A stretch of 52,702 nucleotides of DNA, taken from NCBI RefSeq assembly GCF_020850895.1, contig NZ_JADZDS010000024.1:1-52702 (forward strand), written 5' to 3'. This document shows positions 18,893 to 29,142 of this stretch, in pieces. The notes beneath the pieces were generated by a model. It was given only the letters and a program-made list of their open reading frames with translations. It was not told the origin of the DNA and searched no databases. Made by a program: the position numbers and the translations under genes. The DNA is from Thermomonas sp. Its GTDB lineage: Bacteria; Pseudomonadota; Gammaproteobacteria; Xanthomonadales; Xanthomonadaceae. Position 1 is the first letter of the stretch. Every line of letters starts with the position of its first letter.

Positions 18893-19015
18893 TGCCGGGA
18901 AGCATCGCAGGGAAGCCCAGCAAAGCCCCGAGCGGTACGGAACACGGGAGCAGGTGCCCGCCGCCGACGAAACTGCAAACTTGGCTATCGCACTCTGCCA
19001 TCAAACCTGCCCTCA

Positions 19016-19052
19016 CCCCAAGCCCCTCTCCCGGGGGGAGAGGGGCTTGGGG
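19016..19052. repeat. Perfect 37-bp hairpin repeat (CCCCAAGCCCCTCTCCC type)
   Basis: The left arm CCCCAAGCCCCTCTCCC (17 bp) and its exact complement enclose a three-base loop. The preceding bases read CCTGCCCTCA. I recognise this kind of sequence as a common dispersed intergenic repeat of high-GC proteobacteria. There is no T-tract, so it is not a standard terminator. It sits 86 bases upstream of the first M16 gene. Confidence 0.75.
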
Positions 19053-19138
19053 CACGCCCGCACCCAACACGACTTCCGGCAGATTGGCGTGGCTGCGCCG
19101 ATCGGTCATGCTTTCCCGATTCCCCTCCGGAAAACGCC

Positions 19139-20518
19139 ATGCGCCTGCTTTCACTTTCCTTCGCCCTGCTGCTGGGTTTCACCGGTCTGCCGGCGCTGGC
19201 CACGCAGGCGGCGGCGTCCGCGCCTTCCGCCACCGCCGTCCCCGGCAGTGATCAGATCGTCAGCAAGACCCTGGCCAATGGGCTGAAGATCATCGTCTGG
19301 CCCGACCACGACATCCCCAGCGCCAATTACTACACCTTCTACCGGGTCGGCAGCCGCAACGAACACGTTGGCATCACCGGGCTGGCGCATTTCTTCGAAC
19401 ACATGATGTTCAACGGCACCAGCCGGCGCGCGCCGGGCGAATTCGACCGCACCATGGAGGCCGCCGGCGGCAGCAACAATGCCAGCACCAGCAATGACCT
19501 CACCATCTACACCGACTGGTTCCCCTCCTCCGCGCTGGAGACCATCTTCGATCTGGAAGGCGACCGCATGGCAAACCTTGCCTTCGATCCCAAGGTGGTC
19601 GAAAGCGAGCGCGGCGTGGTCTACAGCGAACGTCGCTCCAGCGTCGACAACGACGGCTTCGGCACCCTGATGGAACAGATGCAGGCCACCGCCTTCATTG
19701 CCCATCCGTACCACATCCCGACCATCGGCTGGCCCAGCGACATCGAGCACTGGACCATCGACGACCTCAAGGCCTTCTTCAAGACGTACTACGCCCCGAA
19801 CAACGCCGTGCTGGTGATCGCCGGCGACGTCGACCCGCAGCAGGTGTTCGCGCTGGCCGACCGCTACCTCGCCGCGATCCCGCGTCAGCCGACACCGCCC
19901 GCGGTCACCACGGTCGAGCCCGAGCAACTCGGCGAACGCCGCATCGTGGTCGAGCGCGCCGACGTGCGTGCACCGATCCTCGCCTATGCCTTCCACACCG
20001 GCTTCGGAGCCGGCGGCAAGGACGCACCCGCGCTGGAACTGTTGACGACCATCCTCGCGGACGGCGATTCCTCGCGCCTGCACCAGCGCCTGGTCGAACG
20101 CGAACAGGCCGCCGTGGACGTCGGCGCGTTCGCCGACCTCGGCTTCGATCCCGGCCTGCTGTGGATCTATGCCAATTTGCCGCCCGGTGCCGACGTGGCC
20201 AAGGCGCAAGGGATCTTGGACGATGAGCTCGCACGCATCGTCCGCGACGGCGTGAGCGCAGCGGAACTCGACAAGGCGCGCAACCTGCAACTGTCCGCAT
20301 TCTGGCGGCAAATGGCGACGATCAACGGCAAGGCGCGGGCGCTGGGTGAGCACGAAGTGTTCAATGGCGACTATCGTCAGGCGTTCGACGCGCCGGCCCG
20401 CTACGCCGCGGTCAGCGCCGCGGACATCCAGGCACTGGCGGCGAAACTGCTGCGCCAGCGCAACCGCACCACCGGCGTTCTGATGCCGAGTACCGAGCAC
20501 GCGGAGGCCGCTCGATGA
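19139..20518 (+). CDS. M16 family zinc peptidase, catalytic subunit (secreted)
   Basis: This 459-aa protein has a signal peptide (MRLLSLSFALLLGFTGLPAL). The inverted zinc motif HFFEH lies at residues 84-88, and the third ligand Glu is expected in the block VVESERGVVYSERR. This is the active half of the bacterial M16B pair, related to mitochondrial processing peptidase and pitrilysin. It acts in the periplasm, judging by the signal. The ATG at 19139 is chosen for the leader. Its stop overlaps the next M16 gene as ATGA. Confidence 0.93.
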   Translation: MRLLSLSFALLLGFTGLPALATQAAASAPSATAVPGSDQIVSKTLANGLKIIVWPDHDIPSANYYTFYRVGSRNEHVGITGLAHFFEHMMFNGTSRRAPGEFDRTMEAAGGSNNASTSNDLTIYTDWFPSSALETIFDLEGDRMANLAFDPKVVESERGVVYSERRSSVDNDGFGTLMEQMQATAFIAHPYHIPTIGWPSDIEHWTIDDLKAFFKTYYAPNNAVLVIAGDVDPQQVFALADRYLAAIPRQPTPPAVTTVEPEQLGERRIVVERADVRAPILAYAFHTGFGAGGKDAPALELLTTILADGDSSRLHQRLVEREQAAVDVGAFADLGFDPGLLWIYANLPPGADVAKAQGILDDELARIVRDGVSAAELDKARNLQLSAFWRQMATINGKARALGEHEVFNGDYRQAFDAPARYAAVSAADIQALAAKLLRQRNRTTGVLMPSTEHAEAAR

Positions 20519-21972
20519 ACACCACACCGCGCATTGCCCTCCGACGCAACACGGGAACCCCCATGTCTTTCCTGCGCTCGCTGACTGCCACCTTTGCCAT
20601 CGCCCTCGCCGTATTCGGCGTGACTGGCGGTAGCGCAATGGCCGCCGGCATCCGCTTGCCCGAGGCACAGACCGTCGTTCTCGACAACGGCGCAACGCTC
20701 ATCCTCGTCCCACGCAAGGACGTGCCGATGGTGGCCGCCACCGCATTGGTGCGCGGCGGTTCGCTGGCCGATCCGGCCGGCAAGGAAGGCAGCGCCGACC
20801 TGCTGGCCTCGCTGCTCGCGCAAGGTGCCGGCACGCGCGACGCACTGGCCTTCGCGCAGGCCGTGGACGGCGCCGGTGGCAGCCTGTCGATCGAGAGCAG
20901 CCAGAACGCCATCGTCGCCGAAGCCCAATTCCTGTCCAAGGACAGCGGCCTGATGCTTTCGCTGCTGGCTGACGCGCTGCTGCGTCCGCGCATGGAGCAG
21001 ACCGAATTCGACAAGCTGCGCCAGCGCGCGATCGCCGGGATTGCCACGGCCAAGGATTCCGATCCGCGCCGTCTGATCGGCAGCTATCTCGACGCCTGGC
21101 TGTTCCGCGGGCACCCCTACGGCCGCCCCACCGGAGGCGACGAGACCAGCCTCGCGACCATCAACCTCGGCGACCTGCAAGCCTTCCGCCGTGACCAGAT
21201 GGGCGGCGATCGGCTGATCCTCGTCATCGCCGGCGACTTCGACCCCGCCACCGTGACCGCGCAAGTGCGCGCGGAGTTTGGCAGTTGGGCCCGCGCCAGC
21301 GGCAGCCTGCCGACGGTGGCAGCAGAACCGAAGCAGCACGGCCGGCGTGTCCTGCTGGTCGACAAGCCGGGCGCAACCCAGACCTATTTCGCGTTGGCTA
21401 ATATCGGCACCACCCGCGCTGATCCCGCACGTGCCGCGCAGGACATCGTCGCCACTGCCTTCGGGGGGCGCTTCACCTCGATGCTCAATACCGAATTGCG
21501 GGTGAAATCCGGCCTGACCTATGGCGCCCGCGCCGGCATCGACCGCCAGATCCAGCCCGGCAGCGTGGACATCACCACCTTCACCAAGACTGATTCCACC
21601 CGCGCCGCGATCGACATGGCCATCGCAACCCTCGACCGCCTGCACCACGACGGGCTCGATGCAGCTACCCAGCAGTCGGCGAAGAACTACATCGCGGGCC
21701 AGTTCGCCCCGAAGCTGGAAACCGGCCCGCAGATCGCCGCCAGCCTGGCTTGGTTGACCCTGTACGGCGAGCCACGCAGCTACGTCGACGGCTATCTCGA
21801 TGCGGTGGCCGCCGCTACGCCGGAACAGATTGCCGCCGCACGCGACGTGTTCCCGGACAGCACGGACCTGACCATCGTGGTGATCGGTGATGCCGCCAAG
21901 ATCCGCGGCCTGCTCAAGGCCTACGGTCCGGTCACCGAGATGCGCCTGTCGGATCCACGCTTCACTCCCTGA
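20515..21972 (+). CDS. M16 family peptidase-like protein, non-catalytic partner
   Basis: This 485-aa protein has the M16 fold pattern (TVVLDNGATLILVPRKDVPM, ALVRGGSLADPAGKEG). The HxxEH motif is absent: the equivalent region reads SADLLASLLAQG. The partner features GHPYGRPTGG and TYGARAGID are kept. This is the usual inactive partner of a catalytic M16B subunit, with which it probably forms a heterodimer. The ATG at 20515 overlaps the upstream stop and has GGAGG 8 bases before it. An ATG at 20563 would give a shorter leader. A signal peptide is present (SFLRSLTATFAIALAVF). Confidence 0.92.
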   Translation: MNTTPRIALRRNTGTPMSFLRSLTATFAIALAVFGVTGGSAMAAGIRLPEAQTVVLDNGATLILVPRKDVPMVAATALVRGGSLADPAGKEGSADLLASLLAQGAGTRDALAFAQAVDGAGGSLSIESSQNAIVAEAQFLSKDSGLMLSLLADALLRPRMEQTEFDKLRQRAIAGIATAKDSDPRRLIGSYLDAWLFRGHPYGRPTGGDETSLATINLGDLQAFRRDQMGGDRLILVIAGDFDPATVTAQVRAEFGSWARASGSLPTVAAEPKQHGRRVLLVDKPGATQTYFALANIGTTRADPARAAQDIVATAFGGRFTSMLNTELRVKSGLTYGARAGIDRQIQPGSVDITTFTKTDSTRAAIDMAIATLDRLHHDGLDAATQQSAKNYIAGQFAPKLETGPQIAASLAWLTLYGEPRSYVDGYLDAVAAATPEQIAAARDVFPDSTDLTIVVIGDAAKIRGLLKAYGPVTEMRLSDPRFTP

Positions 21973-22042
21973 CCTTCGCCAGACCTGAACGCGCCGCCGC
22001 GCAGAATCGCCCGGCCCCATCACCTGCCATCGGAATCCCGCC

Positions 22043-24121
22043 ATGAGCCTTCGCAAGCCCTTGCTCCTTTCATTGGCGATCACCGCCGCACTTGCCGCTG
22101 CCAATGCGCCCGCCGTGGGTGCGGATGGCAGCTCGCCGAGCAGCACTGCCCTGCCGCCGTCGTCGGCCTTCAAGACCAGCGATCTTGATCCGTCGAAGAG
22201 CGCCTGCAGCAACCTCGCCGACTACGTCAACAGCCGCTGGCTGGCCGCCAACCCGGTGCCGGCGGACAAGACCAGCTGGGGCAGCTTCGAGATGCTCAAC
22301 GAGCGCAGCCTGGCCGCCAGCAGGCACTTGGTCGAGGCGGCCGCCGCCAATCCGAATGCCAGTGGCGTTGAAAAGCTGGTGGGCGATCTGTACGCCAGCG
22401 GCATGAACGAAGCGGCCATCGAGGCGGCGGGCGTCACCCCGATCCGACCGATGCTGGACCGAATCGACGCGCTGAAGACACCCGCCGACATCGCCGCCTA
22501 TCTGCGCGAGGAGTTCGCGGCGGGCCGTGGCGAAGTGTTCTCGTTCGGCGCCGAAGCCGATTTCAAGGACTCCAGCCACAAGATCGGCTATGCCTATCAG
22601 GACGGCCTGTCGCTGCCGGAAAAGGCCTACTACCTCGAAGATGGCGCGAACGGGAAGTACAAGTCCATCCGCGAGGCCTATGTCGCCCACGTCGCACGCC
22701 AGTTGCAGAACGCCGGCATCCCTGCGGTCGATGCGCAGAAGCAGGCCGAAGACGTGCTCGCCTTCGAGACCCGACTGGCGCGCGCTTCGCTCTCGCCGAT
22801 CGAATTGCGCGACCCGAACAACCAGTACCACTTCGTCAGCATGGCCGACGCCGACAAGGCATCGCCCAACTTCCCGTGGTCGGCCTTCTTCCGCGCCAAC
22901 GGCGTGCAGGCGAATGGCTTCTCGCTGTCGCAGCCGACGTTCTTCGACGAGTTCAACCGGATGCTGGTCGACGTGCCGGCCGCGCAGTGGCAGGCCTACC
23001 TGCGCGCGCACATGATCGACGGGATGGCGCCGATGCTGTCCTCGACGTTCGCCGATGAGCGCTTCGCCTTCTTCTCCCGCACCCTGCGTGGACAACAGCA
23101 GCAGAAACCGCGCTGGAAGCGTGTACTCGATGGTGTCGAAGGCTCGGTCGGCGAGGCGCTGGGGCAGTTGTACGTGCGCGAGTATTTCCCTGCGGAATCC
23201 AAGGCGCAGATGGAAACGCTGGTGCAGAACCTGCGGCTGGCACTGAAGGCGCGGTTGGAAAACCTCGAGTGGATGAGCCCGGAGACTCGCAAGAAGGCGA
23301 TGGAGAAATGGGCCAGCTTCACCCCCAAGATCGGCTATCCCGACCACTGGCGCAGCTGGGATGGCCTCGCCACCTCCCGCGGTGATTACCTCGGCAACGT
23401 GCTTGCCGCGGCGCGCTTCAACCACGCCTGGGACATGGCCAAGATCGGCAAGCCGGTCGATCGCAGCGAGTGGGGGATGACGCCGCAGACCGTCAACGCC
23501 TACTACAACCCGCTGATGAACGAGATCGTGTTCCCGGCCGCGATCCTGCAACCGCCGTTCTTCGATCCCAAGGCCGATCCGGCGCTGAATTACGGCGGCA
23601 TTGGCGCGGTGATCGGCCACGAGATGATGCACGGCTATGACGACCAGGGCAGCCAGTTCGATGCGCAGGGCAATTTCCACAACTGGTGGACGCCCGGCGA
23701 TCAGGAACGCTTCGCCGCCCGCACCGCACGGCTGGTGAAGCAGTTCGATGATTACGTCTCCATCGATGCCCTGCACGTGAAGGGCCAGCTGACCTTGGGC
23801 GAGAACATCGCCGACCTCGGCGGCCTCAGTGTGTCCTGGGACGCCTACCAGAAGGCCCTGCGCGACGCCGGCCGCAGCGGCGACGAGATGATCGACGGCC
23901 ACAGCGAGAACCAGCGTTTCTTCTTCAATTGGGCCACGGTCTGGCGCCGCGGCTTCACCCCGGACGAACTGCGGGTGCGCCTGAACACCGATCCGCACGC
24001 GCCGGCGAACTTCCGCGCGATCGGCGCACCCAGCAACATGGCCGCGTTCGCCGAGGCATTCAGCTGCAAGGCCGGCGACCCCATGGTGCGCAGCGGCGAT
24101 GCCAAAGTGGTGATCTGGTAA
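22043..24121 (+). CDS. M13 family metallopeptidase (neprilysin/PepO-like), secreted
   Basis: This 692-aa protein starts with a signal peptide (MSLRKPLLLSLAITAALAAA). Family marks include NAYYNPLMNEIVFPAAIL, the zinc motif HEMMHGYDDQG (His526-His530) and the third ligand Glu587 in GENIADLGG. The C-terminal FRAIGAPSNMAAFAEAFSC and final VIW are typical of the family. M13 enzymes cut short peptides and are exported here. It follows the M16 pair in the same direction after 70 nt, forming a block of three secreted peptidase genes. A tandem duplication begins in its last codons and includes its stop codon. Confidence 0.95.
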   Translation: MSLRKPLLLSLAITAALAAANAPAVGADGSSPSSTALPPSSAFKTSDLDPSKSACSNLADYVNSRWLAANPVPADKTSWGSFEMLNERSLAASRHLVEAAAANPNASGVEKLVGDLYASGMNEAAIEAAGVTPIRPMLDRIDALKTPADIAAYLREEFAAGRGEVFSFGAEADFKDSSHKIGYAYQDGLSLPEKAYYLEDGANGKYKSIREAYVAHVARQLQNAGIPAVDAQKQAEDVLAFETRLARASLSPIELRDPNNQYHFVSMADADKASPNFPWSAFFRANGVQANGFSLSQPTFFDEFNRMLVDVPAAQWQAYLRAHMIDGMAPMLSSTFADERFAFFSRTLRGQQQQKPRWKRVLDGVEGSVGEALGQLYVREYFPAESKAQMETLVQNLRLALKARLENLEWMSPETRKKAMEKWASFTPKIGYPDHWRSWDGLATSRGDYLGNVLAAARFNHAWDMAKIGKPVDRSEWGMTPQTVNAYYNPLMNEIVFPAAILQPPFFDPKADPALNYGGIGAVIGHEMMHGYDDQGSQFDAQGNFHNWWTPGDQERFAARTARLVKQFDDYVSIDALHVKGQLTLGENIADLGGLSVSWDAYQKALRDAGRSGDEMIDGHSENQRFFFNWATVWRRGFTPDELRVRLNTDPHAPANFRAIGAPSNMAAFAEAFSCKAGDPMVRSGDAKVVIW

Positions 24122-24202
24122 GCCACGACGTCCGCGTGCTGCCGTCCTCGCCCCGTCATCTGGTAAGCCACGACGTCCGCGTGCTGCCGTCCTCGCCCCG
24201 TC
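24113..24202. repeat. Perfect 45-bp tandem duplication over the M13 stop codon
   Basis: Bases 24113-24157 are repeated exactly at 24158-24202. The unit starts ATCTGGTAAGCC and ends CGCCCCGTC. It includes the last sense codons and TAA of the M13 gene, so a second, untranslated copy of the gene end follows. Identity of the copies suggests a recent slippage or an assembly duplication. Confidence 0.9.
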
Positions 24203-24296
24203 ACACGCTGGGCGGGATGGCGCGGGTTCCGGCCAGCGCGCGCACGGTGTATGTTCGACATTCCTTTCCTCGAACCGCTGCCCGGACCTACACACC

Positions 24297-24482
24297 ATGG
24301 ACATCCACGATATCGCCCTGACCCTGTTCACCGAACTCGTCGGCGCACATTCCGGCGGCCCGATGGACGATGCGGTCCGGCTGGAACTCGGCCGCGAGGC
24401 CTACCGCTGCGCCGAGGCCTTCATCAAGGCCAAGGATCTCTACATCCGTGAGTTGCCGGTCGGCGACAACGGCAATTTCTGA
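24297..24482 (+). CDS. Small hypothetical protein
   Basis: This 61-aa protein begins MDIHDIALTLFTELVGAHSG and ends with KDLYIRELPVGDNGNF. It is acidic and probably one helical domain, with no signal or membrane segment. It lies between the M13 gene and a lipoprotein gene in the same direction. I do not recognise the family. Base composition and codon use resemble the neighbours, which supports it as a gene. Confidence 0.6.
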   Translation: MDIHDIALTLFTELVGAHSGGPMDDAVRLELGREAYRCAEAFIKAKDLYIRELPVGDNGNF

Positions 24483-24531
24483 TCCGCATACCCCACTTCC
24501 GCCACATCGTCCCGCACGAGGGTTCGCCCGC

Positions 24532-25005
24532 ATGATCCGAAGGCTTGTCCTGCTGGCCGCAACCGGCCTCCTGCTTGCTGGCTGCGGCAGCAATGGCCCG
24601 GTCCGGCGCATCTCGCAACCGGCCGCCAGCCTCCAGCAGATCACCGTTCGCACCGATGGCCGCTGGGATGTGCAACTGCGATTCAACAACTTCAGCAGCG
24701 TCCCGATGCGCTTCACCGGGGCCACCTTGGACATCGCCCTCGACAACGGCCCGGCAGCCCGCCTCGTGGCCAGCCCGAACATTGAAATCGGACCTGAATC
24801 GGCGGATGTCCATGCTGTCACCCTGACGCCGACTGCTGCCGGAATGGCCCGACTGGCGACTGCCTTGGCCGACGGCCACGGCCTGAGCTATACGCTGGAA
24901 GGCACGGTGCAGGCCACGCCGGCCGACGGCAGCGCCAAAACCTGGAAGATCAAGACCAGCAGTGCCCTCTCGCCGGTCCCCGGCCTGCCCGGCACGCTGC
25001 GCTGA
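24532..25005 (+). CDS. LEA14-like lipoprotein (tentative)
   Basis: This 157-aa protein has a lipoprotein signal (MIRRLVLLAATGLLLAGCGS) with lipobox LAGC, so Cys18 should be lipidated. The mature part has alternating beta-strands (QQITVRTDGRWDVQLRFNNF, RFTGATLDIAL). This pattern recalls the LEA type 2/WHy immunoglobulin-like domain of envelope lipoproteins. That family call is tentative, but export and lipidation are clear. It starts 49 bases after the previous small gene. Confidence 0.7.
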   Translation: MIRRLVLLAATGLLLAGCGSNGPVRRISQPAASLQQITVRTDGRWDVQLRFNNFSSVPMRFTGATLDIALDNGPAARLVASPNIEIGPESADVHAVTLTPTAAGMARLATALADGHGLSYTLEGTVQATPADGSAKTWKIKTSSALSPVPGLPGTLR

Positions 25006-25042
25006 GGCCGGCCGCATTCGCTTGCTGGCTCCCTATCGGCTA

Positions 25043-25064
25043 GACCATACGCTATAGTATGTCC
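25043..25064 (+). promoter_or_regulatory. Imperfect palindrome with -10-like TATAGT before the acyl-CoA dehydrogenase gene
   Basis: GACCATAC (25043-25050) and GTATGTCC (25057-25064) are complementary at six of eight positions around GCTATA. TATAGT (25053-25058) within it could be a -10 box. No -35 at normal spacing is clear. It is 52 nt upstream of the ATG and could bind a fatty-acid-responsive repressor of the TetR type (inference). Confidence 0.4.
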
Positions 25065-25115
25065 ATGCTTCGGACGGGCCGATCGGCGGCCCGCACACGC
25101 CAGGACCCGACCCAC

Positions 25116-26909
<1,794 letters not shown>

Positions 26910-26940
26910 CCGGGCAACACCGAACAATCCGCTCTGGTCT

Positions 26941-26968
26941 CGTCATTCCCGTGCTCGCGGGAATGACG
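26941..26968. repeat. REP-like hairpin (CGTCATTCCCG arms)
   Basis: CGTCATTCCCG at 26941-26951 pairs exactly with CGGGAATGACG at 26958-26968 around a six-base loop. It lies 31 bases after the acyl-CoA dehydrogenase stop. The same ATTCCCG/CGGGAAT motif appears in the hairpins at 34155-34238, so this is a dispersed family in this genome. It may act as a terminator or an mRNA 3' stabiliser. Confidence 0.7.
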
Positions 26969-27039
26969 AACTCCGGCGACGCGTCCGTGCCAACGAGGGT
27001 ATCCAAACCGTCAGCGAAGGCGTATAAACTGGTTTCCCG

Positions 27040-27720
27040 ATGGAGACCGACAGCGCGACAGTTCGCCCGGTCCACGCCGGAGCCCGATCCGCGGCAAGCC
27101 TCGCGGATGGGCTCGCTTCCCTCGATGGATTCGCCGAGACGCGGGCGGCGCGCCTGCCGGGCCTGCGCTTGCTCGGTTTGGACGCCCACGGCCGCGCACT
27201 CGATTGGCTGAGCTGGCAGGATGCCACCTGTCTGTACGCCCGCGATGCCGTTGCCTGGACCCTGGGTGAGCCCTGCTTGTCGATCCATGGCGGCATCAGC
27301 CGCGCCAGCGGCGCACAGAGCCTGATCCGGCTGCATCCGATCATCGCCGCGCGCGGCCACGCCCGCCCCGGTGCGCTCGATCCCACGCCCGCGCTGACCA
27401 ATCCTGCCCTGTTCGCCCGCGACCAGCACCTGTGTCTGTACTGCGGACGCCAATTCCATGGCAATTCGCTGACCCGCGACCATGTGCATCCGATCTCGAA
27501 AGGTGGGCGTGACGTCTGGGAAAACGTGGTTTCAGCCTGCTTCCACTGCAATTCGCACAAAGGCAACCGCACCCCGCAGCAGGCCGGGATGCCGCTGCTC
27601 GCCGTCCCTTACCGGCCCAGTTGGATCGAGCACCTGATCCTGTCCAACCGCAACATCCTCGCCGACCAGATGGCCTTCCTGAAGGCACAACTGCCGAAAA
27701 ACCCGCGACGCCACGGCTGA
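27040..27720 (+). CDS. HNH endonuclease domain protein
   Basis: This 226-aa protein has its HNH fold near the C-terminus: CLYCG, then SLTRDHVHPISKGGRD, NVVSACFHCNSHKGNRTP. The catalytic His is in the RDHVHP segment, and two Cys pairs (CLYC and CFHC) bind structural zinc. The N-terminal 125 or so residues (RLPGLRLLGLDAHGRALDWL) are not recognised. A TATAAA box lies 12 bases before the ATG at 27040, so the 5' leader should be very short. Such stand-alone HNH genes are common in Lysobacterales; the DNA target is unknown. No mobile element is linked to it. Confidence 0.85.
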   Translation: METDSATVRPVHAGARSAASLADGLASLDGFAETRAARLPGLRLLGLDAHGRALDWLSWQDATCLYARDAVAWTLGEPCLSIHGGISRASGAQSLIRLHPIIAARGHARPGALDPTPALTNPALFARDQHLCLYCGRQFHGNSLTRDHVHPISKGGRDVWENVVSACFHCNSHKGNRTPQQAGMPLLAVPYRPSWIEHLILSNRNILADQMAFLKAQLPKNPRRHG

Positions 27721-27799
27721 ATGGCCACCTTGACGGGCTACGCGTGTCCTCTCGAGGCGCGGGTGCATCCTGTTGCCATGCAACACCGACGCGCGTGGC

Positions 27800-27828
27800 T
27801 TCGGAATGCCATCATGATCGGGTATTAT
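27800..27828 (+). promoter_or_regulatory. Candidate sigma70 promoter
   Basis: TTCGGA (27800-27805), a 17-base spacer and TATTAT (27823-27828) lie 95 bases upstream of the following gene. The hexamers are only moderately close to consensus, but the spacing is exact. Confidence 0.4.
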
Positions 27829-27923
27829 CAAGGGTTCACGCAGTGCATATCGATGCAATGCGGGTGTCCGTGATCGTGTTGAATCGATACAGGCGACCCG
27901 CGATCGCATGGGGAAAGGACAAC

Positions 27924-29039
27924 ATGACTCTGACATTCGGGACCACGGGAATGGATCGCGCAACGGAAGGCGAGATCCAAGCCGCATTCAATACTGCCAA
28001 TGCCCGCAGCGGGAATGTCTGGACCCTCGTATCCGACGACAGCGCAGAATACGTCGTGGTCGACATGGACAGCTTGTATGGTCCGATGAGTTGGTTGAAG
28101 CTCCACGGCACCGGTCGCAAGGTGATTGGCCTGACCTCTGCCAAGCGCAGCAAAACGCCGTACCGACTGCCGCGTCCGATCAATGTCGACGACCTTGCCG
28201 TGCTGCTGAGCGAAATCGCCCACGCGGAATCGAAGGACGCAGGCGGCAGCGGCTACGAACCGGCGCCCCTGCCCGAAGTGCAGCCGGTGTTTGTCGAACC
28301 TGAGGCCGTGATCGCCCCCCAGGAAAGCGTCATCGACGACGCGCCCTCGGCAGCCACGCCTGAAAGCGCAGAGTTCGAACCGGTCGAGCAGCAGGCGGCC
28401 GCAATCGAACCGGCCAACAGGTCTCCAGACCCTGCGCCCGCCCGCCAACAAGAGACTGCAACCCAATCGTCTGCCAATGCTCCGCGCACCCTGCGTGGCT
28501 GGATGGGCGTGCGCGGTCCGTCGCGCCGTGTCCGTATCGAGGCCAAGAACGGCAGCGTGGTCCTGCTCGACACCAACGCCGGTGTCTGGCATGGCCCCAA
28601 GGAACTCAAGTCGATCACCCCATGCTTCGCGGCAGAGCCCGGCGACGCTTGGTCCACAACCCCTGACGACGCCGCATGGGAAGCCGAAGCACGCAAGATT
28701 GGCCCCGCCCAGCCACTGGTTCGCTTGACTTGGTTCGGTGGGCTGCTCTCCGGCAACAAGATCGCCGGACCTTACCAGCTCCGCAAATGGCCGCAGATCG
28801 AACGCGAATATCCACGCCATTTCCGGATCGCAACCGTGATGATGAAGGCAGCGGCCACTGCGGCTGAAATCGCCGTGGCAGCAGGCGTGCCCGAGGACGA
28901 AGTCCGCGACTTCATCAACGCCAATCTGGCGACCGGCTACGCGGTCAGCGCCAACCAGAGCACCTTGGAGCCACCTGCGCCCACCCCTGTACGCAATCCT
29001 CCCGCCACCGGCGGATTGTTCGGGCGACGCAAGAAGTAG
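27924..29039 (+). CDS. Hypothetical protein with degenerate receiver-like N-terminal domain
   Basis: This 371-aa protein has three parts. Residues about 1-100 read like a response-regulator receiver fold without a full acidic pocket (SAEYVVVDMDSLYGPMSWLK, then KVIGLTSAK and PYRLPRPINVDDLAVLLSEI). Residues about 105-190 are a Pro/Ala/Glu-rich linker. The C-terminal part contains WFGGLLSGNKIAGPYQLRKW and a helical end AATAAEIAVAAGVPEDEVRD then FINANLA, perhaps a winged-helix-like output domain. A clear Shine-Dalgarno (GGAAAGGAC) precedes the ATG at 27924. Family membership is not recognised; a signalling role is inference. Confidence 0.65.
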   Translation: MTLTFGTTGMDRATEGEIQAAFNTANARSGNVWTLVSDDSAEYVVVDMDSLYGPMSWLKLHGTGRKVIGLTSAKRSKTPYRLPRPINVDDLAVLLSEIAHAESKDAGGSGYEPAPLPEVQPVFVEPEAVIAPQESVIDDAPSAATPESAEFEPVEQQAAAIEPANRSPDPAPARQQETATQSSANAPRTLRGWMGVRGPSRRVRIEAKNGSVVLLDTNAGVWHGPKELKSITPCFAAEPGDAWSTTPDDAAWEAEARKIGPAQPLVRLTWFGGLLSGNKIAGPYQLRKWPQIEREYPRHFRIATVMMKAAATAAEIAVAAGVPEDEVRDFINANLATGYAVSANQSTLEPPAPTPVRNPPATGGLFGRRKK

Positions 29040-29142
29040 GGCTCGGAACCGGCGAGAATTTGTCTGCCACCACGCCACGGCATGGGCGAAATTGTCTGGT
29101 TGCCGCACATTTTGCAATGACGTGGCAACGCCGGCACGCGGG

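Larger units (their letters stand above)
18508..19138 (+). other. Gene-free, repeat-rich spacer
   Basis: This stretch of about 630 bases separates the beta-CASP gene from the M16 pair. Open frames crossing it are low-complexity translations of repeats. It holds three separate inverted-repeat structures, listed individually. I see no convincing protein gene or tRNA. The promoters of both flanking genes should lie here, but none stands out. Confidence 0.7.

Noticed and set aside
18578..19138. N-terminal extension of the first M16 protein and small open frames in the spacer
   Set aside because: These are translations of inverted repeats; the true leader peptide begins at 19139.
22070..24331. 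753-codon open frame on the minus strand
   Set aside because: It is antisense to the M13 peptidase and runs through the 45-bp duplication; no family features.
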